A stretch of DNA of 64,000 bases from Planctomycetales bacterium (GTDB lineage Bacteria > 4484-113): positions 240,696-304,695 of the forward strand of contig JAUWGS010000001.1 in assembly GCA_030606285.1 (NCBI GenBank). The letters are read 5' to 3'. Position numbers and translations under genes: made by a program. Below are positions 26,497 through 35,963 of the stretch, one piece after another (positions within the stretch are counted from its first letter, which is position 1; every line of letters begins with the position of its first letter). The notes beneath the pieces are model-generated. The model searched no databases. It was not told where the DNA came from and saw only the letters and a list, made by a program, of their open reading frames with translations.

Positions 26497-29133
26497 TTAG
26501 AGCAGGTGTCGTTCCAGGACTCTGGACAGCTCCTCGAAGGTGAACGGCTTCTGAAGGACTTCCGACAGACCCATGCGAATGTGATCGGTGCTGGCCAGGT
26601 CCTCCCCGAACCCGGTCATCACAACGCCGATGATGCTGGGATTCAGGTGGTGTATGATCGAGAACGCCTCAGTGCCGCTCAACCGGGGCATCCGCAGGTC
26701 CAGCAGGACGAGCCCAATCTCGTGCTGGTGCCTCTTAAACTCTTCGATAGCCTCAACTCCGTCGCTAGCAGTGAAAACTACGAGCCCGTGCCTGGCGAAG
26801 AAGCGCTGCACCGGTTGAACGATCATCTCCTCGTCGTCTACAACCAATATCGGCTTGGCCTTCGAGAAGTCCGGGATTTGGTACTCGCTGGCACTCTCAG
26901 ATCCGACCATCCCCTCCTCAGCGATAGGCAGGTAAACACTGAACACGCTGCCGCGTCCCCAGTCGGAGTCAATCACTATGGTGCCGCTGTACTTATTGAT
27001 GATGCTGTACGCGATGGACAGCCCAAGCCCCGTGCCTTTCCCCGACTCCTTGGTCGTGAAGAACGGCTCGAATATGCTCTCCTTTACTTCCGGGCTGATG
27101 CCGGTGCCGTTGTCGGTAACCCTGATGCGCGCGAACATCATCGTAGGTGCCACGTTCAGCGGGAAGTTGGGGTCTTCTCCAGCCTGCACGCGGGCCGCAA
27201 TCACCTGGAGCTTGCCTCCGCGGGGCATAGCCTCAATGGCGTTGATACAAAGATTGAGGAGCACTTGCTGGATTTCCGTAGCGCTACCGAGGATTTTCAA
27301 GTCTTCGTCACAGATGCTCTTAGTGTATTGTATGTCTTGCGGCAGTGTGGTTCGCAGCAGGCTGGACACTTCTTCAACCGACTGCTTGAGATCAACCACC
27401 TTACGGTCTTCCGTCTCCTTGCGGCTGAAGTAAAGCAGCTTCCGCGTGAGGTCCGCGCCCCTCCTGGACGCAGTCTCTATGATGTCGAAGAGCTTGCGCA
27501 CTTCCTCGTCGCTGCTGTCTCCACCAACCTGTTCTCTTAACAACGCCAGATTGCCGAAGATGCCGGCGAGGATGTTGTTGAAGTCGTGCGCGATGCCGCC
27601 TGCAAGCCTGCCGACGCTCTCCAGCTTCTGTGCCTGAAGTACCTGGTGCTCCATGTGCTTCTGGCCGGTCACATCGCGGAAGAAACCGAGAAACCTATCC
27701 TTCGACCAGGTCTCCAGCCGCTTGATGGAGCCTTCCCATACCCGGACTTCTTTATCCTTTCCCCGCACCTCAAGGCCGGAGAGATCAGTAGTCGTTTCTC
27801 CCTCTGACAGGCGCGCCATCGCGCTGAGAAGTGCAGGGCGGGAGTCAACGTCCACCATATCCATGAACTTCCGGTTCAGTAACTCCGCTTCGCCGTCTTC
27901 CATCTGGAGGGAGTTGCGGAAAGGTGGATTGGCATATGTAAGCTCACCTTTATCGAGCAAGAATATGATTGTGGACACGTTCTCCACCAACTGTCGGTAG
28001 AGCTCCTCACTCTCCCGCAGTTTCCTGGTATGTCGCACGACCTGCTTTTCTAGTCCGAGGGCATGTTTCTCAAGTTCAGCTTTGGCGCTGGCAAGCTGCT
28101 CCGTCCGTGCTTTCAGCTCCATCTCGAACTGGTCGGCCAGGTGCGCACGCTCCTCAGCCATCAAGTACTGCCTGCGCGCGCCCACAAGATAAAGAGCCAG
28201 CAACACTCCTAGAAGCGTGACCACAGATGCACTGGCAAGAACAATGACCCGGTATGTGCTGATGGCGCCTGCAAGCTCATCGTCCCTAATACCACTGAGC
28301 ATATGCCAGCGGCTGTCCCCCACCCGGATTGTCGTTACAGCCACAATCCAGGTACCGGATTTCCCCGGCAGTTTCGTTCGCAGCGACACCGACAGATCTT
28401 CCGGCTGAGCCTGGAAAGCATCGCGAAGCTCGTAAAGTCCCGCTTTCTCCAGATCTTCTGGGCTAAAGTTCCCAGCCTCCTGCACCATCCCTTTAGACCA
28501 GAACACTCCTCCCTCTTCGTTCACCAGCGCCGCGATACCGCCCGCACCAAGCTGCTGCATCGGTTTCCAGAACACCTTGTCCAGCCATGCAGTCCGCATC
28601 AGCATTGTGAGAGTGCCGTCAAAGACACCGTCCCTGAAGACGGGTTGCACAAGCGGCATCGCTTCATAGCCCTGAACGGCCATGAAGCACTCGCCGACCA
28701 GCGGGCGCTTCGTCTCCATGAGTTTAACGTTGTGCGCCTGGGCCCCAACGAACTTGCCCTTAGCTTGTTTGTCCACAGGATATGTGTAGGCAATCCTCAT
28801 ATCCTTATCGAGCCGAGTTACATTGCCCACCAGGCCACCCATCACGGCCTGCAGGCCTTGAAGCTTGAGTTTGCCGCTCTCCGTTAGGCGCACAATGTCC
28901 GGGTCCTTGGCCATCACTTGTATCTGGCGCAACGAGGAGTCGATGAACTCTTCGAACGTTTGTGCGGACATGCGACCGCTTGTCTCCTGAAGCTGAAGAT
29001 ACTGGGCGAACACGTTGTCTTCGACGAACAGGTGGCCGTAGAGCACCAGCCCTGCAAGCATCAGGGCAAGGATAACCAGGATTGAAAGCAGAATCCGAGA
29101 CCTCAATCTGTTCTCCCAGGATAAGTTTATCAT
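26497..29133 (-). CDS. Hybrid sensor histidine kinase (Cache-like sensor, PAS, HisKA, HATPase, C-terminal receiver)
   Basis: GRLAGGIAHDFNNILAGIFGNL (H-box), TDNGTGISPEVKESIFEPFFTTKESGKGTGLGLSIAYSI, PILVVDDEEMIVQPV...LLDLRMP; start moved to MINLSWENRL. Confidence 0.92.
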   Translation of the reverse strand: MINLSWENRLRSRILLSILVILALMLAGLVLYGHLFVEDNVFAQYLQLQETSGRMSAQTFEEFIDSSLRQIQVMAKDPDIVRLTESGKLKLQGLQAVMGGLVGNVTRLDKDMRIAYTYPVDKQAKGKFVGAQAHNVKLMETKRPLVGECFMAVQGYEAMPLVQPVFRDGVFDGTLTMLMRTAWLDKVFWKPMQQLGAGGIAALVNEEGGVFWSKGMVQEAGNFSPEDLEKAGLYELRDAFQAQPEDLSVSLRTKLPGKSGTWIVAVTTIRVGDSRWHMLSGIRDDELAGAISTYRVIVLASASVVTLLGVLLALYLVGARRQYLMAEERAHLADQFEMELKARTEQLASAKAELEKHALGLEKQVVRHTRKLRESEELYRQLVENVSTIIFLLDKGELTYANPPFRNSLQMEDGEAELLNRKFMDMVDVDSRPALLSAMARLSEGETTTDLSGLEVRGKDKEVRVWEGSIKRLETWSKDRFLGFFRDVTGQKHMEHQVLQAQKLESVGRLAGGIAHDFNNILAGIFGNLALLREQVGGDSSDEEVRKLFDIIETASRRGADLTRKLLYFSRKETEDRKVVDLKQSVEEVSSLLRTTLPQDIQYTKSICDEDLKILGSATEIQQVLLNLCINAIEAMPRGGKLQVIAARVQAGEDPNFPLNVAPTMMFARIRVTDNGTGISPEVKESIFEPFFTTKESGKGTGLGLSIAYSIINKYSGTIVIDSDWGRGSVFSVYLPIAEEGMVGSESASEYQIPDFSKAKPILVVDDEEMIVQPVQRFFARHGLVVFTASDGVEAIEEFKRHQHEIGLVLLDLRMPRLSGTEAFSIIHHLNPSIIGVVMTGFGEDLASTDHIRMGLSEVLQKPFTFEELSRVLERHLL

Positions 29134-29223
29134 AAGCCATCCCTCGTTCTTGTCTGCAAGCCGCTCTGGGAATATAATGTACTGGCCTGCGCCGCTGCGG
29201 GTATCTTCACCAGAGGAGTTGCT

Positions 29224-31155
29224 GTGGCTCAAAACCTGGCCCACAAGATTCTGTCGAGTCATCTCCGCGCCGGACAGCTCGAGCCGGGCTGTGAGATTGG
29301 CATTCGCATCGACCAGACGCTCACGCAGGACGCAACCGGCACAATGGCCTGTCTCCAGTTCGAGGCTCTGGGCGTGGACCGCGTGAAGACCGAGCTTTCA
29401 GTCTCGTACGTGGATCACAATATGCTCCAGTCGGACTTCCGGAACGCCGACGACCATCGTTTCCTCCAGAGTGTCGCAGCGAAGTACGGTATCCACTTCT
29501 CCCGGCCCGGCAACGGTATCTGCCATCAGGTCCACCTGGAGCGCTTCGCCAAGCCTGGAAAGACCTTGCTGGGAAGTGATTCTCACACTCCCACTGCTGG
29601 CGGCATGGGCATGATAGCGATCGGTGCCGGAGGCCTGGATGTTGCAGTGGCAATGGCCGGCGGCGCGTTCTACCTTCCATGTCCGCGCATCGTGGGCGTA
29701 AAGCTCACAGGCACTCTTCCCGACTGGGTTTCGGCCAAGGACGTAATACTCGCCCTCCTGCAACGCCTAACGGTCAAGGGCGGCGTGGGAAAGATAATGG
29801 AGTACTGCGGCCCCGGAGTCGAGGCCTTGGACGTGCCCTCCCGGGCAACCATCACCAATATGGGGGCGGAACTGGGTGCTACGACGAGTATTTTCCCGGC
29901 AGACGCGCTATCCGCCGAGTTCTTGAAGGCTCAGGAACGCGAGCAGAGCTTTACAGCCCTGGCGGCCGATCCCGACGCTGACTACGACGAGATGATTGAA
30001 CTCGACCTGAGCAGTCTTGAACCTCTGGTGGCTCAACCGCATATGCCTGACAGAGTTGTGCCTGTGAAAGAACTCGCGGGACGAAAAGTCGACCAAGTCT
30101 GTGTGGGCTCCTGTACCAACAGCTCTTACCGCGATATGCACATGCTTGCAGCACTCCTGAAGGGCAAGCTTATCGCCAACACCGTAAACCTGACCGTCAA
30201 TCCGGGCAGTAAGCAGGTGCTAGCGATGATGGCGGAAGACGGGAGCTTGTACGATATCGTTGCTGCAGGCGCGCGAATCCTCGAAGCTTCCTGCGGCCCC
30301 TGCATAGGAATGGGACAGGCGCCACCTTCGCGAGCCGTCAGCGTGCGCACGTTCAACCGGAACTTCGAGGGTAGAAGCGGCACCCGCGACGCCCTGCTAT
30401 ATCTCACAAGTCCGGAGGTGGCTGCGGCGTGTGCGCTAACAGGTGAGTTCACCGACCCGCGCGCTTTGGGAGACTACCCGCACATTGAGTATCCTGACCA
30501 TTTCCTGGTGGACGACAGCAGCATCATCGTTCCGCCCCCTGCCGGAACCGATGTGGAAATCCTGCGCGGTCCCAATATCGTCCCGCTGGAGATGAAGGAG
30601 CCTCTGCCCGATGAGGTCAGTGGTAAGGTACTCCTCAAGGTGGGAGACGACATCACGACGGATCACATAATGCCAGCAGGCGCTAAGGTCCTTCCCTACC
30701 GCAGCAATATCCCAAAGATTTCCGAATTCGTATACGAGGGCGTGGATCCTGACTTCGTCAACCGCGCCAAAGCTGAAGGTGGTGGGTTCATCGTAGGCGG
30801 CGCGAACTACGGCCAGGGCAGCAGCCGCGAACACGCAGGTCTCGCCCCATCCTTCCTCGGGATAAGAGCCAAGATTGTGAAGGGCTACGCCCGCATCCAC
30901 CGCGCCAACCTTATCAATTTCGGCATTGTTCCGCTGATGCTTGCCCACCCCGAGGATTATGATGCCTTGGAGCTTGGCCACGAGATGTCCATCCCCGATG
31001 TCCGCAGCCAGATGAAGTCCGGCCAGCGGATTCTGGTCAAGAATCTCACGACTGGCAAGGAGATCGAGTGCAAACATGACCTTAGCGCACGCGAGGTGGA
31101 CATTGTCCTGGCAGGTGGCAAGCTCAACTACACGAGACAGGAGATGGCGGGCTGA
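29224..31155 (+). CDS. Aconitate hydratase
   Basis: 643 aa; LLGSDSHTPTAGGMGMIAIGAGG; VCVGSCTNSSYRD; SCGPCIGMGQ; GGANYGQGSSREHAGL. Confidence 0.95.
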   Translation: MAQNLAHKILSSHLRAGQLEPGCEIGIRIDQTLTQDATGTMACLQFEALGVDRVKTELSVSYVDHNMLQSDFRNADDHRFLQSVAAKYGIHFSRPGNGICHQVHLERFAKPGKTLLGSDSHTPTAGGMGMIAIGAGGLDVAVAMAGGAFYLPCPRIVGVKLTGTLPDWVSAKDVILALLQRLTVKGGVGKIMEYCGPGVEALDVPSRATITNMGAELGATTSIFPADALSAEFLKAQEREQSFTALAADPDADYDEMIELDLSSLEPLVAQPHMPDRVVPVKELAGRKVDQVCVGSCTNSSYRDMHMLAALLKGKLIANTVNLTVNPGSKQVLAMMAEDGSLYDIVAAGARILEASCGPCIGMGQAPPSRAVSVRTFNRNFEGRSGTRDALLYLTSPEVAAACALTGEFTDPRALGDYPHIEYPDHFLVDDSSIIVPPPAGTDVEILRGPNIVPLEMKEPLPDEVSGKVLLKVGDDITTDHIMPAGAKVLPYRSNIPKISEFVYEGVDPDFVNRAKAEGGGFIVGGANYGQGSSREHAGLAPSFLGIRAKIVKGYARIHRANLINFGIVPLMLAHPEDYDALELGHEMSIPDVRSQMKSGQRILVKNLTTGKEIECKHDLSAREVDIVLAGGKLNYTRQEMAG

Positions 31156-31203
31156 TGCCGCCTTCGCGCGCTGGCGGGCGCAAGGCGCTATAATCAACGT
31201 TTC

Positions 31204-31626
31204 GTGGAGATGACGGCAGTCACAGACGACGCGCTTCGGTGGCGCTATTCCCCTTGGAGCAAACGCCCGCTCAAGACTTGGGCACTGCTCTTCGTGAATC
31301 TCGCGGTCTCAGCCGTCGTCTACTTCACCTTTCCGGAAAAGGGCTTCACCGGACTGGCGATTTTGCTTATGTTTGGAATGACAATCTCAATGCTCGTGCC
31401 CATCCGTTATGAATTCAATGGCAAAGGTGTCACCGTGTACTTCCTGGGCACGCGCAGTTTCCGCCGCTGGGCGCATTACCGCAACTTCTACGTGCACAAG
31501 GACGGCGTATTCCTGACGTCAATGAAGAAACCGAGCAGCCTGGACCCCTTCCGCGGGCACTTCCTGTACTATGGGGGTAACCGCGACGAAGTCGTTAACC
31601 ATGCCAGAAGACACATCAAGCGGTAA
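31204..31626 (+). CDS. Hypothetical membrane protein
   Basis: 140 aa with two TM segments; overlaps the next ORF. Confidence 0.5.
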   Translation: MEMTAVTDDALRWRYSPWSKRPLKTWALLFVNLAVSAVVYFTFPEKGFTGLAILLMFGMTISMLVPIRYEFNGKGVTVYFLGTRSFRRWAHYRNFYVHKDGVFLTSMKKPSSLDPFRGHFLYYGGNRDEVVNHARRHIKR

Positions 31627-32047
31627 ATCCAGCTGGCTCCAGCGCCTCCGTGCCGAACTTGGGCACGCGTTTACCGTCGAGCGGGGGACGGAGGACGAGC
31701 TAACCGAAGAAGAGCTTGAAACTCTGGAAAAGCTCGCCGAGCGCGTCGTGAAGATGAATATGGCCGTTCCCGCGATAATGTTCTTGGAGAGCGTGCGTCC
31801 GCTAAACTACCTGGGCTCGCAGGTGATGCTTTTCTTCCGTCCGCTTCTGGGCATCGCCAGCGAGACCGTGAGTTTGGCGACTGCGCCCTTGCTTGGATTC
31901 TCAGTTGATGTTAAATTCTATAACCGTCTACAAGAGGTTCTGGAGAAGAGGGCTTCCGTCGAAGCCCTCATTGTTCGAATCGAGCGAAAACTGGAGGACA
32001 CCACGCCCGGCGGCTGTCTGGACAGCCCGGAGGAATCCCGTAAATGA
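31601..32047 (+). CDS. Hypothetical protein upstream of and overlapping the GlmL-like gene
   Basis: Start MPEDTSSG refined; stop overlaps the 32044 ATG. Confidence 0.6.
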   Translation: MPEDTSSGKSSWLQRLRAELGHAFTVERGTEDELTEEELETLEKLAERVVKMNMAVPAIMFLESVRPLNYLGSQVMLFFRPLLGIASETVSLATAPLLGFSVDVKFYNRLQEVLEKRASVEALIVRIERKLEDTTPGGCLDSPEESRK

Positions 32048-33900
32048 AGGAACACTCACAAGCAGACCCTGAGGCAATCAGGATTATCATAGCGACCGAC
32101 TGCGGAAGCACAACCACCAAGTGCATTCTCATCGAGAGAAAAGAAGAAGGGTTCAGGCAGACTTTCCGCGGGGAAGCCCCCACTACCGTCGAAGCGCCGT
32201 TCGAAGACGTCACCAAGGGCGTCCTCAATTCCATCCAGGAAGTTGAGGAGCTTTCCGGGCGCAAGATCCTCGATGAGAACGACAAGATCATCTATCCTTC
32301 GCAAGGCGACACCGGCGTGGACATCTACATAAGCACCAGCTCAGCCGGCGGAGGCCTGCAGATGATGGTTGCGGGCGTCGTCGCGTCAATGACCGGTGAG
32401 AGCGCGCAGCGTGCCGCTTTGGGCGCAGGCGCCATCGTAATGGACGTGCTGGCCAGCAACGACGGTCGGCTGCCGCACCAGCGCATCGACCGCATCCGCC
32501 GCCTGCGTCCCGATATGATTCTGCTCTCGGGCGGCATTGACGGCGGGACAGTCAGCCACGTGGTGGAAATGTCGGAGCTCATCGCTGCTGCCGACCCTAA
32601 GCCCCGCCTGGGCATCACCTACCGGCTACCGGTCATCTTTGGCGGCAATGTGGACTGTCAGGACAAAGTACGGGACACTCTCGGCGAGAAAACAGCGCTC
32701 ACGATAACCGACAACATCCGCCCCACCCTCGAGCGTGAGAACCTCATGCCCGCCCGCGCGAAGATTCAGGACCTTTTTGAAGAGCACGTAATGGCGCAGG
32801 CTCCCGGCTACGACAAGCTTATGGAATGGGTAGACGCGCCCATTATGCCCACGCCGGCGGCAATGGGCCTGATTATGCAGACCATCGCCCGCAAGAAGAA
32901 AATGAACGTCATCGGCGTGGATATCGGCGGCGCGACGACGGACGTCTTTAGCGACTTCAAAGTCGAAGGGCAGCGCATCTTCAACCGCAGCGTCTCGGCG
33001 AATCTTGGAATGAGCTACTCCGTGAGCAACGTAATGGCGGAGGCGGGTTTCGCCAATGTGATGCGCTGGGTACCCTTTGACGTCGAGGAACAGTGGCTGC
33101 GCAATCAGATAAAGAATAAGATGATCCGCCCGACGACAATCCCGCAAGCGCTTTCCTCCTTGGTCATTGAGCACGGCCTGGCCCGTGAGGCTCTGCGCAT
33201 GGCTTTCATCCAGCATAAGAGCCTGGCTGTAGGTCTCAAAGGCGTGCAGCAGGAACGCGGCATATCCGATACGTTCACCCAGGTCGCCACCGGCGAGAGC
33301 TTCATCCGGATGATGGACCTCGACCTGCTGGTGGGTTCCGGAGGTGTTCTAAGCCACGCTCCTCGCCGCAGCCAAGCCATGCTGTTGATGCTCGACGCCT
33401 TCCAGCCCGAGGCGTTCACCATTCTCGCCGTCGACAGCATCTTTATGATGCCGCACTTGGGCGTCCTTTCGCAGGTGCACGAGGAAGCCGCCACGCAGGT
33501 ATTCGACCGCGACTGCATGATATACCTCGGCAGCGCCGTTGTGCCGTCAGGCGTCGCCCGTCCCGGCGACCGCGTATGCACCTACAAGTTCAAGTGGCCT
33601 GATGGTAGCACCGATGAAGGTGAACTGAAGCTTGGTGAACTCAAGCTCTTCCCCAAGCTCGCCGTTGGCGAGGTTGGAGAGGCGGAGATTCATCCGACAC
33701 GCGCGTTCGATGTCGGCCAGGGGCGTGGTCACGCTGTCAAAGCACACGTCCACGGCGGAGTCGTCGGCGTTGTGCTGGACGGTCGCGGCCGCCCGATTTA
33801 CCTGTCAGAAAACCACGAGGAACGGCGCAAGCAGCTGCTGTCGTGGTTTGCGGCGATGAATGCATATCCGGACCTTTCGGGGATCACCGACGTAAGGTAA
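32044..33900 (+). CDS. GlmL/MutL-family (glutamate mutase L-like) ASKHA ATPase
   Basis: IIATDCGSTTTKCILIE; ILLSGGIDGGTVSHVVEMSELI; VIGVDIGGATTDVFS; LLVGSGGVLSHAP. Confidence 0.88.
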   Translation: MKEHSQADPEAIRIIIATDCGSTTTKCILIERKEEGFRQTFRGEAPTTVEAPFEDVTKGVLNSIQEVEELSGRKILDENDKIIYPSQGDTGVDIYISTSSAGGGLQMMVAGVVASMTGESAQRAALGAGAIVMDVLASNDGRLPHQRIDRIRRLRPDMILLSGGIDGGTVSHVVEMSELIAAADPKPRLGITYRLPVIFGGNVDCQDKVRDTLGEKTALTITDNIRPTLERENLMPARAKIQDLFEEHVMAQAPGYDKLMEWVDAPIMPTPAAMGLIMQTIARKKKMNVIGVDIGGATTDVFSDFKVEGQRIFNRSVSANLGMSYSVSNVMAEAGFANVMRWVPFDVEEQWLRNQIKNKMIRPTTIPQALSSLVIEHGLAREALRMAFIQHKSLAVGLKGVQQERGISDTFTQVATGESFIRMMDLDLLVGSGGVLSHAPRRSQAMLLMLDAFQPEAFTILAVDSIFMMPHLGVLSQVHEEAATQVFDRDCMIYLGSAVVPSGVARPGDRVCTYKFKWPDGSTDEGELKLGELKLFPKLAVGEVGEAEIHPTRAFDVGQGRGHAVKAHVHGGVVGVVLDGRGRPIYLSENHEERRKQLLSWFAAMNAYPDLSGITDVR

Positions 33901-33947
33901 CGGGAGATTTGTGTTATTTGGTGAAAGAAACAAAGGGGGATTGAACC

Positions 33948-34784
33948 ATGTTTGAACTTGGTGTGGGACCCGTATTCAGCGATGGGTGGAAGGCCTTTAC
34001 TGAGAATATCGGCAAAGTGCTGCTCTTCGCCCTGTTCTACTTCATCGGTATCGTGGTTGCGATGATCCCGATAATGCTTATCCTCGGAGGAGCCTTCTTT
34101 ACCATGATGGTTGCTGGGGCTTCAGGCGGAAATGAAGCCAGCCAGATGCTTGCCGGGCTTGCCGGTGGCACGCTTTTCCTGTTCGTTATCGTTTACATCG
34201 TCGTTCTGATAGCGCTCATAGGTTGGTACGCGGGCTTTGCTCACGGCCTCAAGATGATTATGTTTGGCGGCTCCCCTGAGTTCAGCGATCTATTCTCACA
34301 GTATCGTAAGCTGGGTAATCTTATTCTGCTAGCGATCATCTTAGGCGTCCTCATCGGAATCGCGTCTATCTTCTTGATCATCCCCGGAATCATCCTTGCG
34401 GTGTTCTGGTCACAGTCCTATCTGCTGGTCATTGACAAGGATATGGACGCAATCAGTGCCATGAGCGCGTCCTGGAAGCGCGTGGCGTCCGACTTCTGGA
34501 CAGTGCTCGGTATCATCGTGGTGCTGACCCTTGCTTTTGGTATCGTCGGTTGGCTGTTGGGCATGATTCCTGTCCTAGGCGGTTTGGTGGATCTCTTCTT
34601 TCTGACGCCCTTCGCGTTTATGTGCATTTGGGCGCTGTACTACGCCCTTTTCCCGCCGGTACCGGATGCGCAAGCTGCGCCGGTTGCCGCTACCGATTAC
34701 GTCGAACCGGCTCCACCACCTCCGCCTCCCCCACCCCCATCGACCGAAGACAAAGGCGACGATGAAGGAATAACGCTGAAATGA
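33948..34784 (+). CDS. Multi-TM membrane protein with proline-rich C-terminal tail
   Basis: 278 aa; glycerophosphodiester-phosphodiesterase-membrane-domain-like helices; tail EPAPPPPPPPPPSTEDKGDDEG. Confidence 0.65.
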   Translation: MFELGVGPVFSDGWKAFTENIGKVLLFALFYFIGIVVAMIPIMLILGGAFFTMMVAGASGGNEASQMLAGLAGGTLFLFVIVYIVVLIALIGWYAGFAHGLKMIMFGGSPEFSDLFSQYRKLGNLILLAIILGVLIGIASIFLIIPGIILAVFWSQSYLLVIDKDMDAISAMSASWKRVASDFWTVLGIIVVLTLAFGIVGWLLGMIPVLGGLVDLFFLTPFAFMCIWALYYALFPPVPDAQAAPVAATDYVEPAPPPPPPPPPSTEDKGDDEGITLK

Positions 34785-34821
34785 TTTCTGTGATGCGAAT
34801 GCACACAGGAGGTAACAATTA

Positions 34822-35958
34822 GTGGCACATGCTTATACGCCCGGGCTGCGGGTTGCCCGCCGCACGCACCTTTCACGCGAACGCACGCTTCCACTTAAAG
34901 GTGATGTTCTCGTCGAAGAAGGCGATACTGTCCGCTCCGAAGACGTCGTCGCCAAGACATTGCTCCCCGGCCCGGTCACCATCTTGAACGTGGTCAACCA
35001 GCTCGGCATCGAGCCCGACGAGATTCACGACTATATGCTGGTAAAGGAAGGCGACTCGTTTACCAAGGGCGCCCCCTTGGCTCAAAACAAGCCACTTTTC
35101 GGCCTCTCCTTCCTCAAGACCATCGTCAAAGCGCCCACTGACGGCATTGTTGAGAGCATATCCACCATCACCGGCCAGGTCGTCCTCCGCGAGCCGCCGC
35201 AGCCGGTGCAGGTTTTCGCCTACTTCGACGGCCGTATCACGCGCGTTCTGCCCGGCGACGGCGTGCAGATGGAGACTGTGGGCACATTCGTACAGGGCAT
35301 CTTCGGCATCGGCGGCGAGACCTGGGGCGAACTCAGCCGTGCCGTAGAAAGCGCCGACGAAACGCTTACCGCCGACAAGCTCAAGCCCGAACAGAAGGGC
35401 AAGATCCTCGTCGGCGGCTGCCACTTCACTCGTGAAGCATTCGCCAAGGCATGCGAAATTGGCGTCGCCGGCGCAATCGTCGGCGGCTTCCACGACCAGG
35501 ACGTGCGAGACATTCTAGGCTACGATCTCGGTGTTGCCATTACCGGCCATGAAGAACTGGGCCTTACGCTCGTAATGACCGAAGGCTTCGGCGAGATCCC
35601 GATGGCGCCCAAGACCTTCGCCCTGTTAAAAGAACGTGCAGGCGCGCGTGCCGCGCTCTCAGGCGCGACGCAGATTCGCGCAGGCGTAATCCGCCCCGAA
35701 ATAATCATCCCCTACGCCCAGGAGCACTGGGCCGACGCCGCAGACGACGTGCGCGAGTCCGCGCAGGCGGTGCGCGAGGGCGACCAGATCCGTGTCATCC
35801 GCGAGCCCTACTTCGGCTGGCTGGGCACGGTCAAGGAGCTAACACCGGCGCTGGAGCGCGTCGAGTGCGAGACCAAAGTCCGCGTCCTGGAAGTCGCATT
35901 CGAAGACGGCTCCACCGCCACAGTCCCCCGCGCCAATATCGAGCGAATTGAGGATTAG
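34822..35958 (+). CDS. Conserved hypothetical protein with barrel-sandwich-hybrid-like N-terminus and KOW-like C-terminus
   Basis: GTG start with AGGAGG RBS; KAPTDGIVESISTITGQVVLREPP; WLGTVKELTPALERVECETKVRVLEVAFEDGSTATVPRANIE. Confidence 0.7.
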   Translation: MAHAYTPGLRVARRTHLSRERTLPLKGDVLVEEGDTVRSEDVVAKTLLPGPVTILNVVNQLGIEPDEIHDYMLVKEGDSFTKGAPLAQNKPLFGLSFLKTIVKAPTDGIVESISTITGQVVLREPPQPVQVFAYFDGRITRVLPGDGVQMETVGTFVQGIFGIGGETWGELSRAVESADETLTADKLKPEQKGKILVGGCHFTREAFAKACEIGVAGAIVGGFHDQDVRDILGYDLGVAITGHEELGLTLVMTEGFGEIPMAPKTFALLKERAGARAALSGATQIRAGVIRPEIIIPYAQEHWADAADDVRESAQAVREGDQIRVIREPYFGWLGTVKELTPALERVECETKVRVLEVAFEDGSTATVPRANIERIED

Positions 35959-35963
35959 AGAGC

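Noticed and set aside
30436-31197. 253-aa minus-strand ORF
   Set aside because: Antisense to aconitase.
34705-34745. Repeat tract of CCx codons
   Set aside because: Simple poly-proline coding low complexity at the end of the 33948 ORF, not a mobile or regulatory repeat.
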